Of a stretch of 21,211 nucleotides of DNA, positions 14,166-21,211 are shown one piece after another. A program made the translations under genes and the position numbers. The notes below the pieces were generated by a model. That model searched no databases and was not told the DNA's origin. It worked only from the letters and a program-made list of their open reading frames with translations. The DNA is taken from NCBI GenBank assembly GCA_964645935.1, contig CAZYAK010000021.1, forward strand, positions 1 to 21,211, written 5' to 3'. The DNA is from CAZYAK01 sp964645935. GTDB taxonomy: Bacteria; Patescibacteriota; Gracilibacteria; Peribacterales; Peribacteraceae. How positions within the stretch are numbered: the stretch's first letter is position 1; the number at the start of each line of letters is the position of its first letter.

Positions 14166-14339
14166 ATGGAGAAGTGTTGTGGTCTGTGCCTCGGCCCCAA
14201 AGAAGGGGCCGAATGTCCCCGCTGCGGGTTCAAGTTCGAACCGTACGGGCGGCCGCTGTACACCGTCACGGAGCTGGCCATGCGCGTGGCCGGCTGCCCC
14301 GACGTCGTGGTCCTGCGGCGCCACGGCGCGGGCTTCATG
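14166..14339 (+). CDS. Small zinc-ribbon protein, 3' end lost in assembly gap
   Basis: Fifty-eight residues are visible before the gap. Two cysteine pairs (C4/C5-x-x-C8 in CCGLC, and CPRC at about 17-20) form a likely zinc ribbon, followed by GFKFEPYGRPLYTVTELAMRVAGCPDVVVLRR. The start is ATG 14166, with a GAGGAAG Shine-Dalgarno site 5 nt upstream. The C-terminus and stop are in the gap, and the gene converges on nrdR. I do not recognise the family; a nucleic-acid-binding or metal-binding role is possible. An alternative frame from ATG 14065 overlaps it but has no domain-like pattern. Confidence 0.5.
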
Positions 14340-14439
14340 NNNNNNNNNNNNNNNNNNNNNNNNNNNNNNNNNNNNNNNNNNNNNNNNNNNNNNNNNNNNN
14401 NNNNNNNNNNNNNNNNNNNNNNNNNNNNNNNNNNNNNNN
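14340..14439. other. Assembly gap (100 N) between convergent zinc-ribbon and nrdR genes
   Basis: Exactly 100 N, so the size is arbitrary. Both flanking genes lose their 3' ends here. Confidence 0.95.
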
Positions 14440-14884
14440 ACTTGAACAGCTTCCCCAGTTCCTCCTTGAACTCCTCCACGTCCTTGAACTCGCGGTGCAC
14501 GCTCGCGAAACGGATGTAGGCGACTTGGTCCAGCTTCTTGAGCTCCTTCATCACGTCCGTGCCGATGAGTTTGCTGGAAACCTCCTGGCCTGCGCTCTGC
14601 CATTTGTCCTCCAGTTTTGTGAGGAGGTCGGCCACCTGCTCCTGCGTGACGGGACGCTTGGTGCACGAGAGCCAGATCCCCCGCTCCAGCTTGGAGCGCG
14701 AATACGGCTCTCGCGTGCCATCGCGCTTGACCACGATGAGACTGCTGAGCTCCTGGCGCTCGAACGTGGTAAAGCGGTGCGCGCACGTTGGGCACTCTCG
14801 GCGCCTGCGCACGGCACGTCCCTCCTCTGTGAGGCGGGAGTCGATTACGGCCGTGTCGTCGGACTTGCAGCGGGGACAGTGCAC
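14440..14884 (-). CDS. nrdR: Transcriptional repressor NrdR (C-terminus in gap)
   Basis: 148 residues are visible; NrdR is usually about 150-160, so only a few are missing. The N-terminal zinc ribbon has C3-P-R-C6 and C31-P-T-C34, followed by HRFTTFER and an ATP-cone domain (LIVVKRDGTREPYSRSKLERGI). The cone senses ATP/dATP, and the repressor binds NrdR boxes upstream of ribonucleotide reductase genes. The start is GTG 14884 because the family begins with the HCPxC ribbon, and because TATCCT lies 6 nt upstream, matching the leaderless pattern. No NrdR-box target gene (nrd) is present in this window. Confidence 0.93.
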
Positions 14885-14890
14885 GCGGGC

Positions 14891-14896
14891 AGGATA
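14891..14896 (-). promoter_or_regulatory. -10 box for leaderless nrdR transcription
   Basis: TATCCT on the minus strand is followed by GCCCGC and then the GTG start. The 6-nt spacing puts the transcription start on the initiation codon. Confidence 0.45.
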
Positions 14897-14921
14897 GCCA
14901 ACTTCCGTGCGCGCTGCATGC

Positions 14922-14952
14922 CAAAGAGGCCCCGCACGCGATGGTACGGGGC
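14922..14952 (-). terminator. Terminator after the 14970 gene
   Basis: On the minus strand, GCCCCG (14952-14947) pairs with CGGGGC (14934-14929) around a 12-nt loop, followed by CTCTTTGG. It lies 17 nt past the stop of the upstream gene and before the nrdR promoter. Confidence 0.5.
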
Positions 14953-14969
14953 GCTGCTCTTCGGTGAGG

Positions 14970-15335
14970 TCATTCCGGTTCCGCCGGATCCAGCATGACG
15001 GTGCAGAGGTCGTCGGGCCGCCCGGTGAGGTGCGTGCGGACGTGCATGAGCGACGGGGCGCTCGTGACGAAGCGGCAAAAGAACACTTCGTGCCACATAT
15101 CACGGGGCGCATCGCAGTAGACGCTGAGCGCGAGCTTCGGATCCAGGGGAACGCGCACGCGTGGAAGGCGCTTAGCGTTCTGCAGACAGGTGAGCGTATC
15201 CACCAGGACCGTGTCTCGGCCCTCTAGGTATGCGCAGAGCAGCGCATCCAGCGCAGCTCGGACCTGCTCGGTCATCGATGTACGGAAGTTTGCGACGTAT
15301 GTCGCGGCTGCCAGGACCAGTTCCTCGGGGGTCAT
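14970..15335 (-). CDS. Hypothetical protein
   Basis: The product has 121 residues starting MTPEELVLAAATYVANFRT. The first ~45 residues look helical; the rest has short strands (PRVRVPLDPKLALSVYCD, MWHEVFFCRF, SLMHVRTHL). It has two Cys but no metal-binding pair, signal peptide or membrane helix. The start is ATG 15335, chosen because a GGAG Shine-Dalgarno site lies 5 nt upstream and the product then begins with an ordinary helix; an in-frame upstream extension reads through hairpin-forming sequence. A terminator follows it. I do not recognise a family. Confidence 0.55.
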   Translation of the reverse strand: MTPEELVLAAATYVANFRTSMTEQVRAALDALLCAYLEGRDTVLVDTLTCLQNAKRLPRVRVPLDPKLALSVYCDAPRDMWHEVFFCRFVTSAPSLMHVRTHLTGRPDDLCTVMLDPAEPE

Positions 15336-15632
15336 CGGATCTCCGATCAAAGAGCAGTTCCCCGCTTCGGGATGGGCGGACCGCACCGTGCGGCCCGACC
15401 TCCGTGAGCGGAGGACTGGCAATCACACCAGGCCCAATCCGGCGAATCAACCCACAAGACTTGTGGGGGGTCTCCGTGTCTCGGATCCGGGCGGGTCCGC
15501 ACGAGATCAAGCGTCGCTCCTTCCGTGAGCCGCATGCGGAATTCCCGCCAAATCGCGGGGGCGTTTGTCAAACGTCCACGAGGGCAGAGGAAAGATCATC
15601 TTCCCGCGCGCAGAATTCCGCTTGGGATGTGG
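15336..15632 (-). other. Intergenic region with hairpins between tsaC and the 14970 gene
   Basis: No convincing gene is present. There are three inverted repeats: CCGCA/TGCGG (15381-15393), CCTCCG/CGGAGG (15399-15414) and CCCACAA/TTGTGGG (15451-15467). On the minus strand the last is followed by TTGATTCG and could be a weak tsaC terminator. The other two would lie in the leader of the 14970 gene. Confidence 0.4.
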
Positions 15633-16232
15633 TCAGATACGCAATGCGCCCGTCCGCAGAGTCCCCGCCCCGCTGGAGAGATCCATCACGGTGGACGGCG
15701 GAGTGGGGGGTAACGTGCCGGAATCCAGCACGAGTTCCGGCCTTGGCCCCTCCGCGAACTGCGCACCGATGTCTTCCGTGGAGTAGGGATTGGGCTGCCC
15801 ATGCACATTGGCGGACGTGGTACTGAGGGGCGTGCTGAAGCCTTCGGCCAGCGCGCGTGCCACCGGGTGCGGCGAGACGCGTACGCCCACCGTCGTTCCG
15901 CCTGCGGGGGTGGGGAAGATGCGCGCTGGCGCGTCGGTTCTCAGCGGCAGGATCAGCGTCAGAGGCCCCGGCAGGTGTGCGGCGGCCAGCTCCTCCGCGC
16001 GCGGGTTCCAGGCGACGAAGGCCTTGGCGGCCTCCACGGAAGCGAAGAGCGCGCTCACCGGCTGCACCCCTGGGCGGCGCTTGATGGCGAAGACCTTGGC
16101 GACAGCCTCCGGGTTCGTGAGATCACAGGCCAGGCCGTAGCACGTCTCGGTGGCGTGGGCGACCACGCCGCCCTTCCGGAGGACATCCAAGGCGGCGGCG
16201 ATGCCGGCGGAATCGGCGGGGAGGATCTGCAT
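15633..16232 (-). CDS. tsaC: Threonylcarbamoyl-AMP synthase (TsaC/Sua5/YrdC family)
   Basis: The product has 199 residues from ATG 16232, a normal TsaC length. It makes threonylcarbamoyl-AMP from threonine, bicarbonate and ATP, the first step of the universal t6A37 tRNA modification. Family motifs are visible: GGVVAHATETCYGLACD near residue 20, KRRPGVQPVSALF, LPGPLTLILP, GTTVGVRVSPHPVARAL and PLSTTSAN. There is no C-terminal Sua5 domain. The start is supported by a TATACT box 6 nt upstream and by the domain boundary. The frame is open upstream into the PH-like membrane protein, so a longer fused form is possible. No other t6A gene (tsaB, tsaD, tsaE) is in the window. Confidence 0.9.
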   Translation of the reverse strand: MQILPADSAGIAAALDVLRKGGVVAHATETCYGLACDLTNPEAVAKVFAIKRRPGVQPVSALFASVEAAKAFVAWNPRAEELAAAHLPGPLTLILPLRTDAPARIFPTPAGGTTVGVRVSPHPVARALAEGFSTPLSTTSANVHGQPNPYSTEDIGAQFAEGPRPELVLDSGTLPPTPPSTVMDLSSGAGTLRTGALRI

Positions 16233-16823
16233 GGCCGCAGTATAGCCAGATGTCGTTCTAGGCTGTGGAGGCTCGTCGCGGGGCGGCGCCGCGCGTGAGG
16301 TGCGCCCTTCCTCCACGAAGCCCAGCAGGTCCGTCGCCCGCCGCGATACGTGCGGTACGAAGTGCAGGCGCAGCTGCATGTCCGCCGATATCAAATGCAG
16401 TGTCCCAAAGCCCAGTGTGTTTTGCACCGGCCCCCGCTGGAGCTTTCGAATTTCCTGCAACGTCCAGAGGTCCACGGACTCATGCTCGTCGTACGCGAGG
16501 AGCGTCTTTTTGATGCGGTGCGCGCGGCGGTCGGTGATCACCACCACGTGGAGGAAATACCGGTAGAACCGCGCGAGGAACCAGAGCTGTACAGCCAGCA
16601 GGCACACGGCCAGGAAGAGCGCCGTGATCAGGCGCATCCCTGAACTGTCGATGCCCGTGACCAGGAACGCCACCGCGGCAATGCCGCCGAGGAGGGCTGT
16701 GAGGAGCAAACTGCGCACGGTGGGCCAGAGCATCCGGATCCAGTGCTGGCGAAAGTAGAGGCGAAACGTCTCGTGGACGTCCTGGCCCTGGAAGCCGGCG
16801 GCGGGAGTGGGCCGCTTCGTCAT
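15633..16823 (-). CDS. PH-like (bPH2-type) membrane protein, in frame with TsaC (possible fusion)
   Basis: Starting at ATG 16823 the frame runs 396 residues without a stop and ends as TsaC. The first ~197 residues are a separate membrane protein. Two hydrophobic helices lie at about 37-60 and 65-90 (SLLLTALLGGIAAVAFLV; LITALFLAVCLLAVQLWFL). A domain resembling bacterial PH (bPH2, YdbS-like) follows, with ITDRRAHRIKK and NTLGFGTLHLI. A Pro/Arg-rich linker then leads to the TsaC methionine at 16232. The start overlaps the upstream stop as ATGA, so the two genes are coupled. Either the protein is a true fusion, or a stop or frameshift between the two halves was lost by error. An internal promoter suggests that TsaC is also made alone. 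Confidence 0.6.
   Translation of the reverse strand: MTKRPTPAAGFQGQDVHETFRLYFRQHWIRMLWPTVRSLLLTALLGGIAAVAFLVTGIDSSGMRLITALFLAVCLLAVQLWFLARFYRYFLHVVVITDRRAHRIKKTLLAYDEHESVDLWTLQEIRKLQRGPVQNTLGFGTLHLISADMQLRLHFVPHVSRRATDLLGFVEEGRTSRAAPPRDEPPQPRTTSGYTAAMQILPADSAGIAAALDVLRKGGVVAHATETCYGLACDLTNPEAVAKVFAIKRRPGVQPVSALFASVEAAKAFVAWNPRAEELAAAHLPGPLTLILPLRTDAPARIFPTPAGGTTVGVRVSPHPVARALAEGFSTPLSTTSANVHGQPNPYSTEDIGAQFAEGPRPELVLDSGTLPPTPPSTVMDLSSGAGTLRTGALRI
16239..16244 (-). promoter_or_regulatory. -10 box inside the fused frame, for leaderless tsaC
   Basis: On the minus strand TATACT is followed by GCGGCC and the tsaC ATG (16232). The spacing of 6 nt equals that of nrdR and dnaE. It lies within the coding sequence of the PH-like linker. 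Confidence 0.5.
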
Positions 16824-17053
16824 GATGCGGCGGCGGCGAGGAGCGCGAGGGAGGTGCAGAGGAAGAGTGTGTGGGCGATTGCGCACAGGCGGATCCGCGG
16901 GAGCGAGAAAAACCGTAACTGCGACGTGTCCGACGCACGCGGGAAATGGATGCCCTCCACACGCCGCAGGAACAGCCGCCACATCCCCCACTCCACCGCG
17001 AGGACGAATACGATGCCGGCGGCGAGGAGCGTGAGGGCCATCGAATCCCTCAT
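16820..17053 (-). CDS. Small two-helix membrane protein
   Basis: The product has 77 residues with two hydrophobic helices (MALTLLAAGIVFVLAVEWGMW near residues 5-25; LCAIAHTLFLCTSLALLAAAAS at the C-terminus) joined by a basic loop (LRRVEGIHFPRASD). The stop overlaps the start of the PH-like gene as ATGA, so the pair is probably an operon. The start at 17053 has AAGGAGG 3-4 nt upstream, which is close; the in-frame ATG at 17041 with GAGGG at 5 nt is an alternative. I do not recognise a family. Its placement suggests a membrane complex with the PH-like protein. Confidence 0.55.
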   Translation of the reverse strand: MRDSMALTLLAAGIVFVLAVEWGMWRLFLRRVEGIHFPRASDTSQLRFFSLPRIRLCAIAHTLFLCTSLALLAAAAS

Positions 17054-17111
17054 TTTCCTCCTTGTTCATGCTCCGTCAATCAGCGGACCCAACATTATGC
17101 GTCTTCACACA

Positions 17112-17140
17112 ATCCTGCTCTATACAGAAGAATGCAGGAT
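17112..17140 (-). terminator. Possible terminator hairpin between the dnaE stop and the 17053 gene
   Basis: ATCCTGC (17112-17118) and GCAGGAT (17134-17140) form a perfect 7-bp stem starting 5 nt past the dnaE stop. It lacks a T-run on the minus strand (TGTGTGAAG follows), so termination would be weak or rho-dependent. Confidence 0.35.
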
Positions 17141-17145
17141 AGACG

Positions 17146-20100
17146 CTAGGCTCCTGGCGCTGCCTCCACCGCGCCGTAGCGGGCGATGACCTCGTCGATC
17201 TTGGTCTCCAGGATGGTGGAGAGGGTCACCGCGAGGGGAACCGGCACCAACTGGTCGCCGATCTTCAGCTGCAGCCGCTCCTTGCCCGGGAAGGTCTGGA
17301 AGAGCTCCTTGAGGTCCAGGAGGAGCTGACGCGGAGCGCGCGCGGGCAGGACCACGGTGTGGACGTGGATGCCGTTACGCCCCCCCGGGGCGGGCGCCGT
17401 GGAGGCCTTCGCGCCGGCCGGTGCGTTCCCGTGCTCCGTCAGGCCAAGAGCCTTCAGGGCCGATTCCGTAGGCATGCCGTGGAGCAACCATGCGCCCAGT
17501 GGGCCGTGGAACCCGTCGTCCACGGGGAGGGTGCCGGGGACCTGTTGCGGTTCCTCCTTCTTCTTTAGCGAGACGGTCTCGCCCGCGATGACATTGCCCT
17601 CCTCGTCCAGCATATCCACGGTCTCGTCTTCCTCTCCTTCTGGACGCATGCGGAAGCGCAGGCCGTGGGCGGCCTCCTCTTCGTCAAAGAAACCGGCCTC
17701 CTTGGCCTTCTTGATCATCATCGTGAGCGACGCGCGCTTCACGGCTTCTGCGCGCATCTGTAGCTGCCCGCCGCGCATGTCCAGCGACCCGGCGATGACG
17801 AGCACGGTATCGGGGGTCTCCAGCGCCTCCGCGGCCTGCTGGTAGACCTTGGGGAACAGCGTCACTTCGATCTTCCCGGTGGGGTCCTCCAGGAAGAGGA
17901 TGGCCATGGTCTCGCCCTTCTTGGTGGTGATCTTCTTGATGCCTTCCTCAATGCCCGCGAGCGTGACGCGCTTGCCAGCATCCTTCTGTGTGAGCGTGGC
18001 GATGAGCTGGGCCTTCTTGCTGATGTATTTCTTCAGGCCCGCCAGCGGGTGGCTGGAGACATACATGCCGAGCGTCTCCTTCTCCCATTTGAGCTTCTCG
18101 ATGTTGGTGGCCTTGATGGTTTCCGGGAACTCGATGCGCGTCTCCTCCATGCCGCCCTCCATGGCCCCAAAGAGGTCCGCCTGCGCGGAGCCCACGTCGC
18201 CCGCGGCCTTGGCGAAGTCCGTAATCTTCTCATAGTGCTCGATAAGCGCACGACGCTCGCCGAGGCTGTCTAGCGCGCCGCTCTTGGCCAGCGCCTCGAT
18301 GGTTTTCTTGTTGAGGAGCTTGGCCGGCACGCGCTTGGCGAGATCCTCCAGTCTTGCAAAGGGCCCGGCCTCCAAACGTGACGCGATGATCTGTTTCACG
18401 GAGCTCTCGCCGATGCCCTTGATGGCAGCCAGCCCGAAGCGGATGGAGCCCTTGGGCGAGCCGTCGGGAGAGGCATCCTTTCCCTCCGCCGGGATGGCCG
18501 TGAACTGCTCCAGAGACTGGTTGATGTCTGGCGGGAGCACGTCGATGCCCATGGCGCGGCACTCCTCGATTTCGATCATGATGCGGTCTGTGCGCTGCGC
18601 GTCGGAGGAGAGCAGCGCCGCCATGAATTCTGTCGGGTAGTGCGCCTTGAGGTACGCGGTCTCGAAGGCGATACGCGCGTAGCCTGCTGCATGTGACTTA
18701 TTGAAGCCGTAGCCCGCGAACGGCGTAATGACGTCGTCGAAGATCTGCTCAGCCAGCTTCTTGGGGTAGCTCTTGGCCGCGGCGCCCGCGATGAACTTCT
18801 CCCGCTGTGCCATCAGCTCCTTCATGATCTTTTTGCCGATGGCGCGGCGAAGAAGATCGGCTTCTCCCAGCGTGAAGCCGGCGAACACCTGTGCGATCTG
18901 CAGCACCTGCTCCTGGTACACGCCGATGCCGTACGTGGCCTCCAGGATGGGCCGCAGCGCTTCATGCTCGTACTTCACCTTTTCGGTGCCGTGCTTGCGC
19001 TTGATGTAACTGGGAATCCACTCCATCGGACCCGGGCGGTAGAGCGATACCATCGCGGTGATGTCCCCGAATTCCGTGGGCTTGAGCTGCTTGAGATACC
19101 GCCGCATGCCACCGGATTCCAGCTGGAAGACGCCCGTGGTGTCGCCACGCTGGAGGAGTTTGTACGTCTCCGGGTCGTCCAACGGCAGGCCGTTCATGTC
19201 AATGTCACGGCCGTGCAGGCGCTTGATAATCTCCAGCGTCGTCTGGATCACCGTCAGGTTGGTCAGCCCAAGGAAATCCATCTTGAGGAGACCCAAGGAT
19301 TCGAGCGGTTTGGCCGAGTATTGCGTGATGATGATCTGGTCGTCCTTGGGCGCGCGCTGGAGCGCGGTGTACTCCGCCGCGGGCTTCTCCGAGATGATGA
19401 CACCGCACGCGTGGATGGAGACGTGGCGTGCTTTGCCCTCTAGCTTGAAGGCCGTGTCGATAATTTTGCGATACGTCTCATTGCCGTCGTAAGCACCTTT
19501 AAGCTCATCGGTCTCCAGCGCCTCCTTGAGCTTGGTGCCCGGCCGCTCGGGGATGAGCTTGGCGAGGGAGTTCATCTCTAGGAAGGGCACGCCGTACGCG
19601 CGGCCCACGTCCTTCACTGCGGCGCGCGCGGCCAGCGTCCCGAAGGTGCAGATCTGGACGACGTGGTCCGTGCCGTACTTCTGTCGCACGTATTCCAGAA
19701 CCTCGTCGCGGCGCGTGTCCGCGAAGTCCAGATCGATATCGGGCATGGAGATGCGCTCCGGGTTAAGGAAGCGTTCAAACAGCAGCCCGTGCGGCATGGG
19801 GTCGATGCCGGTGATACCCATGCAGTACGAGACCATGGAGCCCGCGGCAGATCCGCGTCCCGGGCCCACGGTGATGCCGCGGCGCTTTGCCTCGTTTACG
19901 AAGTCCGCGACGATGAGAAAGTACCCAGAAAAGCCCACCTGATTAATGACTCCGATCTCGTACTCCAATCGCTCGTGGTGGCCGGCGGGCGCGTGGGGAT
20001 AGCGCCACTTGAAGCCCTTCTCACAGAGGTCCGTCAGCTCCTCCGCCTCCGTGCGTCCGGCTGGGAGCGGGTAGCGCGGGATCTTGTACTTGCCGAACTC

Positions 20101-20937
20101 GAAGCCCACGTTGCAGCGGTCCGCAATGACGCGGGTGTTGGTGAGGGATTCGGGTACGTGCGCGAAGGCCTGCTCCATCTCCAGAAAGGGACGCATGGAG
20201 AAGTCAGAATCGCGCATGGAGAAGCGCCCGGGGTCCGCGATCTGCGCATTCTTCTGGATGCAGAGGAGGACGTCGTGCGCCTCTGCATCCTCGATGCGGC
20301 AGTAGTGGCTGTTGCAACTGGCCACCACCGGCACCCCCAGTTCCTTGCCGTACGCGACGAGTTGCTGGTTTACCTCAGCCTGGCCCGTGACGTTGGGGAG
20401 ATCCATCAGCTCGAAGTACAGGTTGTCGTGGCCGAAGAAGCCGCGGTACTGCTCCACTAGTGCCTTGAGCTTGGCTCCGTCCTCCGCGAGCACCGCCTGG
20501 GGAATGGCTCCGCCGATGGGACCGGAGAGCGCGATGAGGCCTTTGCCGTACTTGGTGAGTAATTCGGCATCTACACGCGGCTTGTAGTACATGCCTTCCA
20601 GTGCCGCCTGTGTGGCGAGGCCGATGAGGTTCTGGTACCCCTCTTGCGTCTCCGCCAAGAGTGTGAGCGGGAAGCGCTTGGTATCCACGCCCGACTCCTT
20701 GTCCGTGCGGGAGCGCGTGGCTACGTATGTCTCCAGTCCGAGAATGGGCTTGATCCCCTTCTTCATGCAGGCCTGATAGAACTCGATGAGGCCGTAGGTG
20801 TAGCCCTTGTCCGCCAATCCCACCGCCGTCTGCCCCAGCTCCGCTGCCCGGTCTACGATCTCGTACACGTTCGGCAGGCCCTCCAGCAGCGAATAGGTGG
20901 AATGGCAGTGGAGGTGGACAAAATCCTCAGGCTTCAC
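17146..20937 (-). CDS. dnaE: DNA polymerase III alpha subunit (DnaE)
   Basis: The product has 1263 residues (E. coli DnaE: 1160). It is the catalytic subunit of the replicative polymerase. An N-terminal PHP domain has an intact HxH (VHLHCHSTYSLLEG, residues 7-20). The palm follows: GPGRGSAAGSMVSY at 358-371 and the catalytic aspartates in PDIDLDFAD at 399-407. Fingers (GYGFNKSHAAGYA), tandem HhH and an OB fold (VTLAGIEEGIKKITTKKGETMAILFLEDPTGKIEVTLF) complete the DnaE1 order. After an acidic linker (EEDETVDMLDEEGN) and a Pro/Ala-rich stretch there is a C-terminal domain ending IARYGAVEAAPGA. The start is GTG 20937: it opens directly into the PHP motif and lies 6 nt after TATCAT. There is no proofreading exonuclease insertion. 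Confidence 0.96.
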   Translation of the reverse strand: MKPEDFVHLHCHSTYSLLEGLPNVYEIVDRAAELGQTAVGLADKGYTYGLIEFYQACMKKGIKPILGLETYVATRSRTDKESGVDTKRFPLTLLAETQEGYQNLIGLATQAALEGMYYKPRVDAELLTKYGKGLIALSGPIGGAIPQAVLAEDGAKLKALVEQYRGFFGHDNLYFELMDLPNVTGQAEVNQQLVAYGKELGVPVVASCNSHYCRIEDAEAHDVLLCIQKNAQIADPGRFSMRDSDFSMRPFLEMEQAFAHVPESLTNTRVIADRCNVGFEFGKYKIPRYPLPAGRTEAEELTDLCEKGFKWRYPHAPAGHHERLEYEIGVINQVGFSGYFLIVADFVNEAKRRGITVGPGRGSAAGSMVSYCMGITGIDPMPHGLLFERFLNPERISMPDIDLDFADTRRDEVLEYVRQKYGTDHVVQICTFGTLAARAAVKDVGRAYGVPFLEMNSLAKLIPERPGTKLKEALETDELKGAYDGNETYRKIIDTAFKLEGKARHVSIHACGVIISEKPAAEYTALQRAPKDDQIIITQYSAKPLESLGLLKMDFLGLTNLTVIQTTLEIIKRLHGRDIDMNGLPLDDPETYKLLQRGDTTGVFQLESGGMRRYLKQLKPTEFGDITAMVSLYRPGPMEWIPSYIKRKHGTEKVKYEHEALRPILEATYGIGVYQEQVLQIAQVFAGFTLGEADLLRRAIGKKIMKELMAQREKFIAGAAAKSYPKKLAEQIFDDVITPFAGYGFNKSHAAGYARIAFETAYLKAHYPTEFMAALLSSDAQRTDRIMIEIEECRAMGIDVLPPDINQSLEQFTAIPAEGKDASPDGSPKGSIRFGLAAIKGIGESSVKQIIASRLEAGPFARLEDLAKRVPAKLLNKKTIEALAKSGALDSLGERRALIEHYEKITDFAKAAGDVGSAQADLFGAMEGGMEETRIEFPETIKATNIEKLKWEKETLGMYVSSHPLAGLKKYISKKAQLIATLTQKDAGKRVTLAGIEEGIKKITTKKGETMAILFLEDPTGKIEVTLFPKVYQQAAEALETPDTVLVIAGSLDMRGGQLQMRAEAVKRASLTMMIKKAKEAGFFDEEEAAHGLRFRMRPEGEEDETVDMLDEEGNVIAGETVSLKKKEEPQQVPGTLPVDDGFHGPLGAWLLHGMPTESALKALGLTEHGNAPAGAKASTAPAPGGRNGIHVHTVVLPARAPRQLLLDLKELFQTFPGKERLQLKIGDQLVPVPLAVTLSTILETKIDEVIARYGAVEAAPGA

Positions 20938-20943
20938 GGGAGC

Positions 20944-20972
20944 ATGATAGAGGAAGATGGGACGTCGTTCAG
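20944..20972 (-). promoter_or_regulatory. Promoter for leaderless dnaE transcription
   Basis: On the minus strand CTGAAC (20972-20967), a 17-bp spacer and TATCAT (20949-20944), then GCTCCC and the GTG start. The nearby ATG within TATCATG is out of frame. Confidence 0.5.
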
Positions 20973-21211
20973 GGGAGGATGTTCGGATCTTCGCCTACCT
21001 CAATTCGGCCAATACGGCCCCAGCAGAAAGCCCTCGACGTCGCGCCGAGGCCCCTGGAGGGATTTCCTTTCCCCCTCCTGGACCTCCCGTGCCTTCCTAA
21101 GGGCATCCGCTTTTCTACGTTTTGGAACAATGGCCAAAAGACAGGACCCTCGTGAGCCCGGTACATGACCGCAGGGACGTAGTGGGCGATGGTGTTTTCC
21201 CTCGTCTCAAA
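20973..21211. other. No supported gene; possible upstream terminator
   Basis: No coding frame with domain-like composition is visible. On the minus strand CCTCG/CGAGG (21032-21036 with 21046-21050) followed by GCTTTCT could terminate a gene lying beyond the window. This is low certainty. Confidence 0.3.

Noticed and set aside
13984..14339. Alternative plus-strand frame including MEQQCDHG from ATG 14065 with AGGAGG 2 nt upstream
   Set aside because: The spacing is too short for a ribosome-binding site, the frame overlaps the zinc-ribbon gene throughout, and the composition turns to Ser/Pro/Arg shadow.
20969..21166. Minus-strand 65-residue frame at the window end
   Set aside because: It has Arg/Gly-rich composition, no domain and no Shine-Dalgarno site, and its end overlaps the dnaE promoter region.

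Overview
This is a GC-rich bacterial contig of about 21.2 kb, scaffolded across three gaps of exactly 100 N (8453-8552, 11190-11289, 14340-14439). TGA acts as a normal stop codon. The housekeeping genes (mfd, aspS, nrdR, tsaC, dnaE and a tRNA-Leu) are bacterial. Most of the other genes resemble nothing I recognise, which suggests an uncultivated lineage, possibly a candidate phylum; I cannot place it taxonomically. Many genes start 6-14 nt after a -10 hexamer (TATACT, TATAAT, TATCAT or TATCCT) with no Shine-Dalgarno site, so leaderless transcription looks common.

Layout. 1-522 is the 3' end of mfd. 783-1190 is a small membrane-anchored protein behind a long structured leader. About 1.3-12.0 kb is an accessory block containing four paralogues of an unrecognised ~100-residue helical domain with the signature I-E-P-[ED]-L (1319, 5993, 6598, 10088). 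Three of the four small-gene units run directly into a larger partner gene (1666, 6969, 10447), with stop and start overlapping or 2 nt apart. The partners, and an 839-residue orphan protein at 2435, share a short N-terminal motif E-x-R-[LM]-[LI] at residues 12-19. The block also holds a DOT1-like methyltransferase, a tRNA-Leu(TAG) and a reverse-strand coiled-coil gene.

The rest, mostly on the minus strand, is housekeeping: aspS with a palindromic repeat inserted in frame, a zinc-ribbon gene and nrdR (both cut by the third gap), a hypothetical gene, a PH-like membrane protein continuous in frame with tsaC, a small membrane gene overlapping it by ATGA, and dnaE. The last 274 bases carry no gene I can support.

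The main candidate for an undescribed system is the 1.3-12.0 kb block: small IEPEL proteins paired with large, variable, repeat- or proline-rich partners carrying a common N-terminal tag. The arrangement resembles chaperone/cargo or adaptor/substrate pairs. That function is inference; the paralogy, the pairing and the shared promoter style can be read from the sequence.
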